A DNA stretch of 37,533 bases. Source: Myxococcales bacterium (GTDB taxonomy: Bacteria > Myxococcota_A > Polyangia > Palsa-1104). The stretch spans positions 1 to 37,533 of the forward strand of contig PNAM01000019.1 in assembly GCA_003170275.1 (NCBI GenBank), written 5' to 3'. Both the position numbers and the translations under genes were made by a program. The first letter of the stretch is position 1. Every line of letters starts with the position of its first letter. Positions 7,938 to 18,702 of this stretch are shown piece after piece. The notes below the pieces were generated by a model, which saw only the letters and a program-made list of their open reading frames with translations, did not search any database and was not told where the DNA came from.

Positions 7938-8365
7938 CAGTTGATGATCTTCTTCTCGCCGGCCCGTTGCCCGCGCGGGCGTGGCGGCGGCACGAACGGA
8001 GAGCCGTGGTGGTGCACCATGCGCCAGCGCCCGTCGGCCGGATCGCGCCGGAACACGTTGGTGGCGAGCACCGCGCCTTCGGACTCGCCGGCGTGGATGC
8101 GCTCGACGCACACCACCCACGCCAGATCGCCGCGCACGTCGATGCGCTCCTCGCTCACCTCGAACTCGATGGTGCCGGTGTTCTCGAAGATCGTCTCCCA
8201 GCTGCGGCGCACCGCTTCCCACCCGTCGGCGAGCGTCCAGCCGGGATGGGCGCAGGTCACCTGCCCGTCGTGCGCCCAGGCGTCATCCATCTGATCGAGC
8301 TCGAGCGCCTCGAATGCGCGGTAGAAGGCCAGGTTGGCCTCGCGCACGGCTTTTTCGTCGTTCAC
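7937..8365 (-). CDS. SnoaL/NTF2-like (DUF4440-type) protein
   Basis: 142 aa with a single NTF2-like cone fold: an N-terminal helix (REANLAFYRAFEALELDQMDDAWAHDG), then CAHPGWTLADGWEAVRRSWETIF, the strand VSEERIDVRGDLAWVVCVERIHA, and the last strands ATNVFRRDPADGRWRMVHHHGSPF. This pattern is typical of SnoaL_3/DUF4440 proteins, which bind or isomerise small molecules or serve as stress-related partners. No specific substrate can be named. It overlaps the response-regulator gene by one base; the FKBP gene lies 28 bases upstream on the same strand, so the three probably form one operon. Confidence 0.85.
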   Translation of the reverse strand: MNDEKAVREANLAFYRAFEALELDQMDDAWAHDGQVTCAHPGWTLADGWEAVRRSWETIFENTGTIEFEVSEERIDVRGDLAWVVCVERIHAGESEGAVLATNVFRRDPADGRWRMVHHHGSPFVPPPRPRGQRAGEKKIIN

Positions 8366-8393
8366 GGCACAGAGACTAGCGCCGAACGCGCCG

Positions 8394-8738
8394 CTAGTCG
8401 ACGCCCAGCAGCTCGACGTCGAAGTTGAGGTCGGCGTTGGGCGGGATCAAGCCGCCGGCGCCGCGCGCGCCGTAGCCGAGCGCAGACGGGATCATCAGCT
8501 TGCGTTTGCCGCCCACCTTCATGCTGAGCACGCCTTCGTCCCAGCCCTTGATCACCTGGCCGACTCCGATGGTGAACTGGAACGGCTGGCCGCGATCGCG
8601 CGAGCTGTCGAACTTGGTGCCGTTGGTGAGCGTGCCGGTGTAGTGCACGGTGACGCGCTTGCCCTTCTGCGGGCTCGCGCCGTTGCCGACCTCTACGTCT
8701 TCGTACTTGAGGCCGGAAGGGGTCGTGGTCGTCGCCAT
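8394..8738 (-). CDS. FKBP-type peptidyl-prolyl cis-trans isomerase
   Basis: 114 aa, one FKBP domain with almost no extension. The core motifs are intact: [53 protein letters not shown], and the closing [16 protein letters not shown]. The family isomerises X-Pro bonds and helps folding. No signal peptide is present, so it is predicted cytoplasmic. The ATG at 8738 is preceded by GAGGAG; an upstream in-frame start at 8834 would add a non-homologous 32-residue leader and cross the region in front of the IPT gene. Confidence 0.95.
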   Translation of the reverse strand: MATTTTPSGLKYEDVEVGNGASPQKGKRVTVHYTGTLTNGTKFDSSRDRGQPFQFTIGVGQVIKGWDEGVLSMKVGGKRKLMIPSALGYGARGAGGLIPPNADLNFDVELLGVD

Positions 8739-8798
8739 GGTTCGCTCCTCGTGGTTGTCGATTGGCGTATCGCGCGCCAGGGGCGGCAGGGTATCATG

Positions 8799-8812
8799 AC
8801 CGTCCGCACGGT
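8799..8812. promoter_or_regulatory. Small inverted repeat upstream of the IPT lipoprotein gene
   Basis: ACCGT-CCGC-ACGGT (8799-8812) forms a perfect 5-bp stem 16 bases before the start codon, inside the 90-base divergent gap between the FKBP and IPT genes. The gap also holds TATCAT (8792-8797), a possible -10 with no convincing -35. A ribosome-binding site AGGGGGAG lies just before the ATG at 8829. The hairpin could be an operator or leader structure, and chance is also possible. Confidence 0.3.
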
Positions 8813-8828
8813 TGTCATAGGGGGAGTC

Positions 8829-11800
8829 ATGCACAGGCAGGGGGCACTACGGCTATTGGCCGTGGGGGTGGTTTTGCTCGCGGGTTGCCGCGACGAGCGT
8901 GCGTCGAGCAGCGGCGTGTTCACCCAGCGGCTCGGCTCGCTGTCGATCGCCTCGTTCAGCCCGCAGGCGGGCAGCGCCGGGACGCAGGTGACCATCCAGG
9001 GGACCAACCTGGACGGCGTGGCGAACGTGCACTTCGGCAGCGCGGACGCGACCTTCATCGTCGACGGCCCGACACAGCTGCGCGCGTACGTGCCGCTCGG
9101 CGCGACCAGCGGGCGGCTGAACGTCTCGGATCAGCAGGGTCAGAACAGCTCGCAGTCGCCGGGCGTGTTCACCGTGCTGTCGACGGCCGCGCCCACGGTC
9201 AGCATGCTCTCGCCCAACGCGGCGGGCGTGGGCTCGACGATCCAGATCCAGGGCACCAACTTCACCGGCCTGACCCAGATCGCCTTCACCGGCGCGACCA
9301 CCACCAACTTTGTGCTCTCGGGCGACACATCGCTCAACGTGAACGTGCCGCCCGGCGTCGCGACCGGGACGATCACGCTCACCAACACCGTCGGCAGCGG
9401 CACCTCGGGCACCTTCACCGTGGTGCCCAATCCGGTGATCGCCGACTTCAACCCGAAGAGCGGCACCTCGAGCCAGCTGGTCACGATCACCGGCAGCGGC
9501 TTCACCGGCGTGGCCTCGGTGTTCATCAATAATGATCCCGTCGGGTCGTTCTCGATCTCGAACGACGGCCAGATCGTGATCAACCAGGTGGGGACCGCGG
9601 CGACCACCGGCGTGCTCACCGTGATGAAGCCGGGCGCGCAGACCCAGAGCCTGGTTCCCTTCACCGTCAACGCCAGGTCGGCGCCGAGCATCACCACCTT
9701 CAGCCCGCAGAGCGGCGCGGCCAACGGCAACCAGAGCGTCCAGGTGAACGGCTCCGGCTTTCAGGGCACCAGCGCGGTACGGTTCAACGGCGCGCTCGTG
9801 ACCGCCGACGTTCACAGCGACAGCGCGATCTTTTTCAACGTTCCGGCGGGCGCGACCTCGGGGCCGATCAGCGTCACCAACTCGTTCAACACCGCCACCA
9901 CGGCACCGAGCAACTTCATCGTCGCCGCGCAGCCGGTGGTCACCATGCTGAGCGCGAACAGCGCCACCGTCGGGACCACGCTCGGCCTGACCGGAAGCGG
10001 CTTCACCGGCGCGAACAACGTGCAGTTCGGCTCGATCGGCGCGCCGGCGACCGTCATGAACGACACCACGCTGAGCGTGACCGTCCCAGCGGGCGCGGCC
10101 AACGGCCCGTTGAGCGTGTGCGCGCCGGGCGGCTGCAGCCAGGGCGGCCCGAGCCTGACCGTCCTCGAGACGGCCCGGCCCACGCTGACCAACATCATGC
10201 CGCCCGCCTCGCCGGTGGGCGGGATGGTGACGCTGCTCGGCACGCACTTCAGCGGCGTCACGCAGGTGACCCTCGGCGGCACGACCGCGCCCGGCTTCAT
10301 CCTCGGCGCGAACGGCACCTCTCTCAGCGTCAACGTGCCGGCGGGCGCGGCCACCGGCCAGGTGTTCGTCACCAACTCGATGGGCGCGAACCTGCCCGGG
10401 TTGGGCTTGACCGTCAACCAACCGCCTGCGATCTCGAGCTTCAACCCGTCGAGCGGCAGCGCCGGCGCCACCGTCAACATCCACGGCTCTGGGCTGACCG
10501 GCACCACCGGGGTGCGCTTCGGCGGCGGACCTGCCGCAGCCCCGGCGACCATCACCGACACGCTGGTCACGGTCCAGGTGCCGCTCGGCTCGAGCACCGG
10601 CGTGATCGAGCTCTCCGCGCCGGGCGGCGTGGCCGACTCGACCACCAGCTACACCGTGATCGCGACCACCGCGCCGGGCATCACCAGCTTCGCGCCCGGC
10701 TCGGGCGGCCCGGGCACGCTGGTGACGGTCACCGGCAGCGGCTTCACCGGCACGTCCGCGGTCCTGTTCAACACGCTGAACGCCGCCTTCTACAACGTGA
10801 TCAGCGACACCCAGCTCATCGCCAGCGTGCCGAACGGCGTCGTCAGCGGTCCGATCAAGGTGAGCAACGCGGTCAGCCAGGCGACCAGCGGGAGCAGCTT
10901 CACCGTCGTCGCGCCGCCGAGTATCACAAACGTGTCGCCGACGATGGGCCCCCCCGGCACGCAGGTGACGCTGACCGGCTCGAGCTTCAACGGCGCGACC
11001 GCGGTCTCGATCAACAACTTCAACCTGGCGTTCGCCGTCAACAGCAACACCCAGATCACCCTGACGGTGGCGCTGGGCATGCAGAGCGGCCAGTTCCGCG
11101 TGGTGGCGCCGGGCGGCTCGACGCTCGCGGCGACCCCCTTCCAGGTGCAGAGCCTGGGTCCACCGACGATCACCGGCTTCACCCCCTCGAGCGGCGCCAC
11201 CAACAGCTTCACCAACATCAACGGCACCAACTTCACCGGCACCACGTCGGTCAGCTTCAACGGCGTCCCCACCATGAACTTCGGCGTGAACAGCGACACC
11301 CAGCTGTTCGCGTACGTGCCCAACGGCGCCACCTCCGGGCCGATCTCGGTCACCAACAGCGTCAGCACCGCGATGTCGGCCGGCAGCTTCACCGTGCTTC
11401 CGCCCGCGAACATCACCAGCTTTTCGCCCACCAGCGGCGCGCCCGGCACGCCGGTCGTGATCAAGGGCTCCGGCTTCACCGGCGCCAATCAGGTGCGCTT
11501 CGCGTCGAACGTGCCGGCCACCTTCAACGTCGATTCGGACACCCAGATCACCGCGACCGTGCCGGTCGGCGGCGCCACCGGCTTCATCCAGGTGGGCAAC
11601 GCGCAGTCGTCCAGCAACTTCACGGTGCTCGGTACCGTGCAGCCGACCGTGTCCAGCTTTACTCCGGGCATGGGTGGGCCGGGCGCGCAGATCACGGTGA
11701 CCGGCGCGGGATTCACCGGCATCACGATGGTGCAGTTCAACGGCGTGACGGCCCAGGGTTGGTTCGTCGACAGCGACGGCTCGCTGAATGCCAACGTGCC

Positions 11801-14800
11801 GAACGGCGCCACCAACGGACCGATCTCGGTCACCAACAACCTCGGCACCGGCACCTCGGCGGGCTCGTTCACCGTCGTGGCGGGGCCGACCATCACCGGC
11901 TTTGCGCCGGCTGGCGGCGCGCCCGGCACGCAGGTCACGATCACCGGCACCAAGCTGAGCGGCGCCTCGCAGGTGCGCTTCGGCGGGAGCCAGGGCTCGG
12001 TCTACAACGTGGACAGCGATACGCAGATCACCGCCGTCGTGCCCGGCGACGCCACCAACGGATCGATCTTCGTGATCGCGACGCTCGGCTCGGCCTCGTC
12101 CACGATGCCGTTCCAGGTGCTCGGCGCGAACCCGCCGGTGATCAGCGCCCTGGTGCCGTCGTCCGCGCAACAGGGCGCGAACGTGATCGTGCAGGGGAGC
12201 GGCTTTGCCAGCGCGACCGCGGTCTCGTTCAACGGCACCAGCGCGTCCTTCTTCAACGTCATGAGCGACGGTCAGATCAACGTCGACGTTCCCAACGGCG
12301 CGACCAGCGGCAAGGTCTCGGTCACCAATAACAAGGGCACCGGCATGTCGCCCGGCATCTTCACCGTGCTGCCGCCGCCGATCATCAGCGGCTTCAACCC
12401 GATGAGCGGCAGCGTCGGCACGATCGTGACCATCACCGGCTCGGGCTTCACCGGCTCGACGCGCGTGCAGTTCGGTAACCAGGACGCGCAGTTCACGATC
12501 GACAGCGATCTCCAGATCACCGCGACGGTGCCGCTCGGCGCGGGCTCGGGACAGATCCGCGTAGGTTCCGCCAACTCGACGGCGAGCTTCCAGGTGATCG
12601 GGACAGTGGCGCCGGTGGTGAGCGGCATCGCGCCGGCCAGCGGCTCCGTCGGATCGAACGTCACCATCAGCGGCAGCGGGTTCACCGGAACCACCAGCGT
12701 GTCGTTCAACGGCACGCCCACCTTCTTCTTCAACGTCAATGGCGACGGGCAGATCATGGCCAACGTGCCGGACGGCGCGACCTCGGGTCCGATCCTGGTG
12801 ACCAACGCGGCCGGCTCGGGTCCGTCGGCCAGCTTCACCGTGACCGCCGCGCCGGTGATCACCAGCTTCGCGCCGCCGAGCGGCGTGGTCGGCGCCACCA
12901 TCGTGATCACCGGGATGCACTTCCTCGGCGTGACCAACGTGCGCTTCGGCAACCCGGCCGCGCAGTTCAACGTCGACAGCGACACGCAGATCACCGCCAT
13001 GGTGCCGGCGGGCGCGACCTCGGGGCCGATCTCGGTGCTGAACACGCAGTCGAGCAGCTCGTTCCAGGTGCTGTCGAGCGCACTGCCAACCATCAGCAGC
13101 TTCTCGCCGGGCAGCGCCGGCAGCGGCGCCCAGATCACCATCACCGGCACCAACTTCACCGGCGTCACCGACGTCAGCTTCAACGGCGTGAGCGCCGGCA
13201 ACGTGCAGCTCGACTCCGATACCCAGCTGCGCGCGAACGTGCCCGCCGCCGCCATGACCGGAAAGATCTCGGTGACCAACTCGATGGGCACGGCGAGGTC
13301 GGCGGGCCCCTTCACCGTCGTTCCGCCGCCCACCATCAGCGGCTTCGCTCCCGGCAGCGCGAAAGTGGGCGACTCGGTGATCATCACCGGCACCAAGCTC
13401 ACCGGCGCGAACGCGGTCTTCTTCAACGGCGCGCAGGCGACCAGCTTCACCGTCGATTCGGACACGCAGATCACCGTAATCGTCCCAGCGGGCGCGCGAT
13501 CCGGAAGCCTGAGCGTGTCCACGCCGGTGGGACAGGCGCAATCGAGCCAGAACTTCATCCTGCTCGGCAGCGTCCCACCGACGGTGACCGGCTTCTCGCC
13601 GGCGAGCGGCGCGAGCGGCAACACCATCTCGGTGACCGGCACCGGCTTCAACACCGTCACGCAGGTGCGCTTCAACGGCACGCCGGCCAACAACGTGCAC
13701 ATCAACAGCGACATGCAACTCGACGTCGACGTGCCCAACGGCGCGACCAGCGGCCCGATCTCGGCGATCAACAACATCGGCCCCGGCTCGTCGGCCGCCA
13801 GCTTCATGGTGATCCCGCCGCCGATGGTCACCAGCTTCAACCCGACCAGCGGCCAGGCCGGCGCGACCATCACCATCACCGGCTCGGGGTTCACCGGCGC
13901 CGCCATCACGGTTCGCTTCAACGGCACGCCATCGACGTCCGTCTCGGGATCGGGCACGTCGATCACCGCGACCGTGCCGATCGGCGCCTCGAGCGGGCCG
14001 ATCAGCGTGAGCGCCCAGGGCGGCACCGGCAGCTCGTCGACCAGCTTCACGGTCACCTCGAGCGCAGCGCCCACCATCAGCAGCTTCGCGCCGCCGTCGG
14101 GCGGGGTGGGCACCCAGGTCACCGTCAATGGCACCAACTTCACCGGCGTCACCCAGGTCAAGTTCGCGGGCGTGAACGCGCCCGGGCTCAACGTGCTGAG
14201 CGACACGCAGCTCACGGCGAACGTGCCGATCGGCGCAGCCACCGGACCGATCACCGTGATCAACACGATCAACATGGTCGACTCGAGCACGTCGTTCCAG
14301 GTGATCGCCAAGCCGACCGTGACCAGCTTCGCGCCTGGCAGCGGCGGCGCGGGCGCGTCGGTGGGCGTGAGCGGAACCGGCTTCACCAACGCGAGCCAGG
14401 TGACGATCAACGGAGCCGGCGCGTCGTTCGTGGTCGACTCGAACGTTCACATCACCGCCACCGTGCCCCTCGGCGCCACGTCCGGGCCGATCGCGGTCAC
14501 CACCCCGGGCGGGAGCGGGCAGTCGGCCGCCAGCTTCACGGTCACCTCGAGCGCAGCGCCGACGGTGAGCAGCTTCAACCCGTCGATCGGCGGTGCGGGC
14601 TCGAGCGTGACCGTCAACGGCGCCAACTTCACCGGCACCACGCAGGTGCAGTTCGGCGGCGTGGCCGCAAGCAGCTTCGCGGTCGCCGACGACACCAAGC
14701 TCACCGCGCTGGTGCCGTCGGGCGCGATCACCGGCGTGATCACCGTGATCAACACCGTCGGACCGGGCGGCTCTGCGCTCCTCTTCACGGTGATCCCGCC

Positions 14801-17800
14801 GCCGATCATCACCAGCATGTCGCCCACCAGCGGCCCGTCGGGCACGCCGGTGACGCTGACCGGCAGCCACTTCACCGGCACCGACAAGGTGCAGCTCGGG
14901 TTCTCGAGCTGTGCGTTCACCGTCGACTCGGACACGCAGATCACGGTCACCGTTCCATCGGGCGGCAGCGCCAATCCGTTCACCGTGCACACCCCGGGCG
15001 GCCTCGCCATGAGCCCGATGACCTTCGCGGTGCAGTCGAGCGGGCAGCCGACCATCACCAGCTTCACGCCGCTGAGCGGCGGGACCGGGCTCGCCGTGAT
15101 CCTCACCGGCACCAACTTCACCGGCCTGACCGGCGCGAGCTTCAACGGCACCGTCGCGCTGTTCGTGGCGCCCATGAGCGATACCCAGGCGATCACCGTG
15201 GTGCCGGCCGGCGCGACCAGCGGCAAGATCACCCTCACCAACGGCTCCGGCAGTGGGATGTCGACGACCGACTTCACCGTCGACAACAGTGGTCCCACGC
15301 TGACCAACGTGAATCCGTCCGCGGCCGCGCCGGGCGCCACCGTGGTGCTCACCGGCACCGGGCTGAGCGCCGCCACGCAGCTCTCGTTCGGCGGCGGCAG
15401 CGGCGGCAACTCGCCGTTCACCATCGACAGCGACACGCAGATCACCACCAGCGTGCCGGCCAACACGCCCGCCGGTCCGTCGGCGATCCTGGTCACGCTA
15501 TCGAACGAGCCGACGCCGCTCCTCACCGGCATCACGATCGTCAATCCGCCCCTGGTGGCCGGCTTCTCACCGACGAGCGGCCTCTACGGCTCGACGGTGA
15601 CGATCAACGGGTCGGGCTTCACCGGCGCGACGCAGGTCGCGTTCAACGGTGTCGCCACCGCGCTGTTCAGCGTGCTCAACGACACGCAGATCACCGCCAC
15701 CGTGCCGGTCGGCGCGACGGTCGGACCGATCCGCGTCACCAATCCGATCGGCAACGCCACGTCGGCGGGCAACTTCACGCCGATCATTCCGCCGCCGGTG
15801 GTCTCGTCGGTGGCGCCGTCGAGCGGGCCGGCCGCGGGCGGCACGTCGATCACCATCAGCGGCAGCGCGTTCCAGAACGGCGCCACCGTCACCGTCGGTG
15901 GGACCGCGGCGACGTTGGTGAACGTGGTCGACTCCACGACCATCACCGCGACCACGCCGATGCACGCGAGCGGCGCGGTCACCGTCGCGGTGACCAACCC
16001 CGATACGCAGACGGGCCAGAAGGCGGGCGCGTTCACCTACGTCGCAGCGCCGAACCCGACCCTGATCGCGCCGCCGGCCGGCTCGTCGAACGGCGGCAGC
16101 ATGGTCACCCTCACCGGCACCGGCTTCGCGGCCGGCGCCACCGTGACTCTCGGAGGTAGCGCCGCGCTGGTGGGCACGATCACCGCGACCAGCATCTCGG
16201 CGATGACCAGCGCGCACGCGCCTGGCACCGTCGACGTGGTGGTGAAGAACAGCGACGGGCAGACCGGCACGCTGGCGGCGGCGTTCACCTACAACTCGGC
16301 GGCCGCGCCGGTGTTGCAGACGGTCATGCCGGGCATCGGCTCGGCGAACGGCGGCACCGTCCTCACGCTGGCCGGCTCCAGCTTCGCGGCCGGCGCCACC
16401 GTCACCGTCGGCGGTACTCCCGCCACCAACGTCACCTTCTCCGACGCGACCACCGTGTTCGCGACCACGCCGGCGCACGCCAGCGGGATGGTCGCCGTCA
16501 CCCTCACCAACCCCGACGGCAAGTCGACCACGCTCATGAACGCGTTCAACTACACCTCGGCGGCGGCGCCGATCATCACCACGGTCGTCCCGGGCTCGGG
16601 CTCGTCGCTCGGCGGCAGCGGCGTCACGGTGAACGGCAACGGATTCGCGTCCGGCGCGGCGGTGCGCTTCGGCGGCGCGCTGGTCACGTCGGTGGTCGTC
16701 GCCGCGGACGGCAACTCGCTCACCGCGCTCACCGCCGCGCACGCCGCCGGCACCGTCGACGTGGTGGTCACCAACCCCGACACGCAGAGCGCCACCAAGA
16801 CCGGCGGGTTCGCCTACACCGCCGCGCCCGCGCCCACGCTCACCAGCATCTCGCCCGGCTCGGGGCCGACCATCGGCGGCACCAGCGTCACGCTCGTCGG
16901 CACGGGCTACGTCACCGGCACGACCGTCAAGTTCGGCGCCACGCCGGCCAGCGTCACCGTCGCCGGCAACGGCCTGTCGATCACCGCCATCGCGCCTCCT
17001 CACGCGGCGGGCGCGACCGACGTCACGGTCACCAACCCCGACGGACAATCCGTCACCGAGTCAGGCGCGTTCAACTACACCGGCTCGCCGGCGCCGACAA
17101 TCGCGTCGGTGAGCCCGGCGGCGGGCTCGTCCAACGGCGGGACCCCGATCACCGTGACCGGCACCGGCTTCTCGAACGCGATCGCGATCACGCTCGGCGG
17201 CAACGCGGCCGGCTCGGTAGTAGTCGCCGCCAACGGCCTCTCGCTCACCGCGGTGACCGCCGCGCACCCGGCAGGCCCGGTCGACGTGGTGGTCACCAAC
17301 CCCGACGGCAAATCGGCCACGCGCAGCGGCGGATTCACCTTCGTCGCGGCGGCGGCGCCCACGCTCGCCACCGTCGCGCCGGCCAACGGCCCCAGCGCCG
17401 GCGGCACCGCGGTCACGCTCACTGGTACCAACTTCGTAGGGGCCAGCGTCAGCTTCGGCGGGACCGCCGCCAGCTCGGTCAACCTGGTCAGCCCCACCAC
17501 CCTCGACGTGACCGCGCCCGCGCACGCTGCCGGCCCGGTCGACGTGGTGGTCACCAACGCCGACGGACAGACCGCGACCAAGACCAACGGCTTCACCTTC
17601 GACGCACCGCCGGATCTGATGCCGCCGCCCGATCTGTTGGCGCCGGCCGACCTGAGCACGATGGCACCGGTCGACCTGAGCATGACCCCGGCCGACATGA
17701 CGGTGGTCTCGCCGCCGGATCTGGCGATGCCCGCGCCGAGCGATCTGTCGACGACGGGGCCGGCGCCCGATCTGAGCACGCCTCCCCCGCAGAACCATTC

Positions 17801-17906
17801 GGGCTGCCAGATCGGCGGCGGAGCCAGCGCGGCCGGCGCGCCGCTGTTGCTGTTGGTGCTCGCGCTCCTGATCGTGCGAGGAAGAAAGCGCGGCCGTCGC
17901 ACGTAG
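8829..17906 (+). CDS. Giant IPT/TIG-repeat lipoprotein with MYXO-CTERM-like tail
   Basis: 3025 aa. The ATG at 8829 follows AGGGGGAG and opens a type II signal peptide [20 protein letters not shown], with lipobox Cys20 and Arg at +2 (outer-membrane sorting expected). About 35 IPT/TIG Ig-like domains of 78-88 residues follow: 28 of one subtype (residues 37-2323) and 7 of a second (2324-2924). A linker of repeated (P/A)xDL units spans about 2925-2989. The tail SGCQIGGG, a Leu-rich helix and RGRKRGRRT form a MYXO-CTERM-like sorting signal with Cys2993. IPT domains are common in cell-surface adhesins and binding proteins. The protein should form a long extracellular fibre; ligand and role are unknown. 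A Tat-signal protein gene starts 8 bases after the stop. Confidence 0.92.
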   Translation: MHRQGALRLLAVGVVLLAGCRDERASSSGVFTQRLGSLSIASFSPQAGSAGTQVTIQGTNLDGVANVHFGSADATFIVDGPTQLRAYVPLGATSGRLNVSDQQGQNSSQSPGVFTVLSTAAPTVSMLSPNAAGVGSTIQIQGTNFTGLTQIAFTGATTTNFVLSGDTSLNVNVPPGVATGTITLTNTVGSGTSGTFTVVPNPVIADFNPKSGTSSQLVTITGSGFTGVASVFINNDPVGSFSISNDGQIVINQVGTAATTGVLTVMKPGAQTQSLVPFTVNARSAPSITTFSPQSGAANGNQSVQVNGSGFQGTSAVRFNGALVTADVHSDSAIFFNVPAGATSGPISVTNSFNTATTAPSNFIVAAQPVVTMLSANSATVGTTLGLTGSGFTGANNVQFGSIGAPATVMNDTTLSVTVPAGAANGPLSVCAPGGCSQGGPSLTVLETARPTLTNIMPPASPVGGMVTLLGTHFSGVTQVTLGGTTAPGFILGANGTSLSVNVPAGAATGQVFVTNSMGANLPGLGLTVNQPPAISSFNPSSGSAGATVNIHGSGLTGTTGVRFGGGPAAAPATITDTLVTVQVPLGSSTGVIELSAPGGVADSTTSYTVIATTAPGITSFAPGSGGPGTLVTVTGSGFTGTSAVLFNTLNAAFYNVISDTQLIASVPNGVVSGPIKVSNAVSQATSGSSFTVVAPPSITNVSPTMGPPGTQVTLTGSSFNGATAVSINNFNLAFAVNSNTQITLTVALGMQSGQFRVVAPGGSTLAATPFQVQSLGPPTITGFTPSSGATNSFTNINGTNFTGTTSVSFNGVPTMNFGVNSDTQLFAYVPNGATSGPISVTNSVSTAMSAGSFTVLPPANITSFSPTSGAPGTPVVIKGSGFTGANQVRFASNVPATFNVDSDTQITATVPVGGATGFIQVGNAQSSSNFTVLGTVQPTVSSFTPGMGGPGAQITVTGAGFTGITMVQFNGVTAQGWFVDSDGSLNANVPNGATNGPISVTNNLGTGTSAGSFTVVAGPTITGFAPAGGAPGTQVTITGTKLSGASQVRFGGSQGSVYNVDSDTQITAVVPGDATNGSIFVIATLGSASSTMPFQVLGANPPVISALVPSSAQQGANVIVQGSGFASATAVSFNGTSASFFNVMSDGQINVDVPNGATSGKVSVTNNKGTGMSPGIFTVLPPPIISGFNPMSGSVGTIVTITGSGFTGSTRVQFGNQDAQFTIDSDLQITATVPLGAGSGQIRVGSANSTASFQVIGTVAPVVSGIAPASGSVGSNVTISGSGFTGTTSVSFNGTPTFFFNVNGDGQIMANVPDGATSGPILVTNAAGSGPSASFTVTAAPVITSFAPPSGVVGATIVITGMHFLGVTNVRFGNPAAQFNVDSDTQITAMVPAGATSGPISVLNTQSSSSFQVLSSALPTISSFSPGSAGSGAQITITGTNFTGVTDVSFNGVSAGNVQLDSDTQLRANVPAAAMTGKISVTNSMGTARSAGPFTVVPPPTISGFAPGSAKVGDSVIITGTKLTGANAVFFNGAQATSFTVDSDTQITVIVPAGARSGSLSVSTPVGQAQSSQNFILLGSVPPTVTGFSPASGASGNTISVTGTGFNTVTQVRFNGTPANNVHINSDMQLDVDVPNGATSGPISAINNIGPGSSAASFMVIPPPMVTSFNPTSGQAGATITITGSGFTGAAITVRFNGTPSTSVSGSGTSITATVPIGASSGPISVSAQGGTGSSSTSFTVTSSAAPTISSFAPPSGGVGTQVTVNGTNFTGVTQVKFAGVNAPGLNVLSDTQLTANVPIGAATGPITVINTINMVDSSTSFQVIAKPTVTSFAPGSGGAGASVGVSGTGFTNASQVTINGAGASFVVDSNVHITATVPLGATSGPIAVTTPGGSGQSAASFTVTSSAAPTVSSFNPSIGGAGSSVTVNGANFTGTTQVQFGGVAASSFAVADDTKLTALVPSGAITGVITVINTVGPGGSALLFTVIPPPIITSMSPTSGPSGTPVTLTGSHFTGTDKVQLGFSSCAFTVDSDTQITVTVPSGGSANPFTVHTPGGLAMSPMTFAVQSSGQPTITSFTPLSGGTGLAVILTGTNFTGLTGASFNGTVALFVAPMSDTQAITVVPAGATSGKITLTNGSGSGMSTTDFTVDNSGPTLTNVNPSAAAPGATVVLTGTGLSAATQLSFGGGSGGNSPFTIDSDTQITTSVPANTPAGPSAILVTLSNEPTPLLTGITIVNPPLVAGFSPTSGLYGSTVTINGSGFTGATQVAFNGVATALFSVLNDTQITATVPVGATVGPIRVTNPIGNATSAGNFTPIIPPPVVSSVAPSSGPAAGGTSITISGSAFQNGATVTVGGTAATLVNVVDSTTITATTPMHASGAVTVAVTNPDTQTGQKAGAFTYVAAPNPTLIAPPAGSSNGGSMVTLTGTGFAAGATVTLGGSAALVGTITATSISAMTSAHAPGTVDVVVKNSDGQTGTLAAAFTYNSAAAPVLQTVMPGIGSANGGTVLTLAGSSFAAGATVTVGGTPATNVTFSDATTVFATTPAHASGMVAVTLTNPDGKSTTLMNAFNYTSAAAPIITTVVPGSGSSLGGSGVTVNGNGFASGAAVRFGGALVTSVVVAADGNSLTALTAAHAAGTVDVVVTNPDTQSATKTGGFAYTAAPAPTLTSISPGSGPTIGGTSVTLVGTGYVTGTTVKFGATPASVTVAGNGLSITAIAPPHAAGATDVTVTNPDGQSVTESGAFNYTGSPAPTIASVSPAAGSSNGGTPITVTGTGFSNAIAITLGGNAAGSVVVAANGLSLTAVTAAHPAGPVDVVVTNPDGKSATRSGGFTFVAAAAPTLATVAPANGPSAGGTAVTLTGTNFVGASVSFGGTAASSVNLVSPTTLDVTAPAHAAGPVDVVVTNADGQTATKTNGFTFDAPPDLMPPPDLLAPADLSTMAPVDLSMTPADMTVVSPPDLAMPAPSDLSTTGPAPDLSTPPPQNHSGCQIGGGASAAGAPLLLLVLALLIVRGRKRGRRT
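8937..15797 (+). repeat. 28 IPT/TIG domain repeats, subtype A, arranged in pairs
   Basis: Each unit of about 240-255 bases codes for a domain starting like [24 protein letters not shown], then VxFx[13 protein letters not shown], GATSGxI and FTV. The units alternate. Odd ones tend to carry an APGG-type turn and a longer linker (TTAP, SSAAP, GTVQP). Even ones carry a VTNxxG motif and a short linker (PPP, AKP, GP). The real period is thus about 490 bases. A stretch of about 29 bases coding for SFTVTSSAA is nearly identical near 14044 and 14532, which suggests recent pairwise duplication. Confidence 0.85.
15798..17600 (+). repeat. 7 IPT/TIG domain repeats, subtype B
   Basis: Units of about 258 bases encode domains of the form [34 protein letters not shown], then [29 protein letters not shown]. 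They lack the VDSDTQ motif of subtype A and have no odd/even alternation. They match the commonest bacterial TIG pattern and sit next to the membrane-proximal linker. Confidence 0.85.
17601..17903 (+). other. (P/A)xDL linker and MYXO-CTERM-like sorting tail
   Basis: From 17601 to about 17795 the protein is built of short Pro-Asp-Leu units ([16 protein letters not shown] and similar). From 17796 it reads HSGC, a small Gly/Ala stretch, a run of [11 protein letters not shown], and a terminal Arg/Lys cluster. The tripartite order (Cys motif, hydrophobic helix, basic end) is that of MYXO-CTERM signals processed by myxosortases. No myxosortase gene is in the window. Confidence 0.75.
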
Positions 17907-17914
17907 GATCCTCC

Positions 17915-18646
17915 ATGAGGCGTCGTCAGTTTCTCGTCGGTGTGTCGGCGGCGCTGGTGGTCGGGCCGGCCTGGCTCAAACGGGCGTTCGGGGACGCCAG
18001 CCTCGGCCTGCGTCGCGGGGCGGTGCCGCTGCTGGCGATCGTGATTCCGTCGGCGGACGGCGACAAGTCCGAGCGCGGCAACGCGTTCGGCGAGTACCTG
18101 ATGAACGGCTCGGACGCGCAGCTCGCGCCGCTGTCGACGGTGGAGCTGGTGTGCGCGACTGTAGGCGACCTGCAGAAGGTCACCCGCGAGCCGCTGCCGC
18201 TCAAGCCCGCCGAGCCGCTGCTGGTGCTGATCGAGCCGGACGGCGCCACCCGGCTGGCGTCCGCCGCGGGCCTGCCGTCGAACGTGGTCGGTGGGCGGTA
18301 CGTCGGCGAGGACCAGGAAGAGGCGCGAATCGATGCGCGCATCCGCTTCTTGGCCGACCGGGTCAAGGGCGTGATCGGCGCGCGGCCGCTCAAGTCCACC
18401 GTCGCTGCCGCCGCCGCCGAGGTGCGCGCGCGGCTCAAGCTACAGGCGCCGCCCGGAGCGCACTGGGCGCGTCCGTCGATGTGCGGCTACGCCGAGGTCG
18501 AGGGGCTGATCGATCGCGAAGCCGACGAGCGGCTCTCGATGGACTGCGGGATGGGCCATGTCCCGCAACGAAGCGCGCGCTTCTTGTACTTCTACTCGAA
18601 GACGCCGCAGCGCCGGGCGCTCGAGCGCGACGGCGAGAAGATCTGA
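17915..18646 (+). CDS. Tat-signal exported protein of unknown family
   Basis: 243 aa. It starts MRRRQFLVGVSAALVVGPAWLKRAFG, a twin-arginine (RRxFL-type) signal peptide, so it is probably folded before export. The mature part has hydrophobic strands (VPLLAIVIPS, EPLLVLIEPDG), a helical Ala/Arg-rich middle, and a conserved-looking C-terminal motif MCGYAEVEGL followed by MDCGMGHVPQRSARFLYFY, where two Cys could bind a metal or form a disulfide. I do not recognise the family. It begins 8 bases after the IPT gene, so the two are likely co-transcribed and it may act on or with the surface protein; that link is inference. Confidence 0.75.
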   Translation: MRRRQFLVGVSAALVVGPAWLKRAFGDASLGLRRGAVPLLAIVIPSADGDKSERGNAFGEYLMNGSDAQLAPLSTVELVCATVGDLQKVTREPLPLKPAEPLLVLIEPDGATRLASAAGLPSNVVGGRYVGEDQEEARIDARIRFLADRVKGVIGARPLKSTVAAAAAEVRARLKLQAPPGAHWARPSMCGYAEVEGLIDREADERLSMDCGMGHVPQRSARFLYFYSKTPQRRALERDGEKI

Positions 18647-18663
18647 GCGCTCGACGGCTTGCC

Positions 18664-18702
18664 TTGACCCGCTAGCGCGACTCACCGAAAATGGGCGCGC
18701 CC
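18664..18702 (+). promoter_or_regulatory. Possible promoter/leader of the kinase gene
   Basis: TTGACC at 18664-18669 could be a -35 box in the short gap before the kinase gene, but no -10 is clear. A palindrome GGGCGCGCCC lies between the two possible ATGs at 18691 and 18703. Neither ATG has a good ribosome-binding site. Confidence 0.2.

Noticed and set aside
8334..8828. Upstream extension of the IPT gene to 8334
   Set aside because: It overlaps the FKBP gene antisense. The ribosome-binding site and lipoprotein signal place the start at 8829.
8853..14990. A 2045-codon reading frame antisense to the IPT gene
   Set aside because: It follows from GC-rich, repetitive codon use in the IPT array. 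Its translation is Arg/Ala/Gly/His-rich with no domain, and it has no ribosome-binding site or partner.
8937..17600. The repeat array could be read as a CRISPR or satellite
   Set aside because: The units are about 240-260 bases, in frame, protein-like and without constant spacers; they encode IPT domains.
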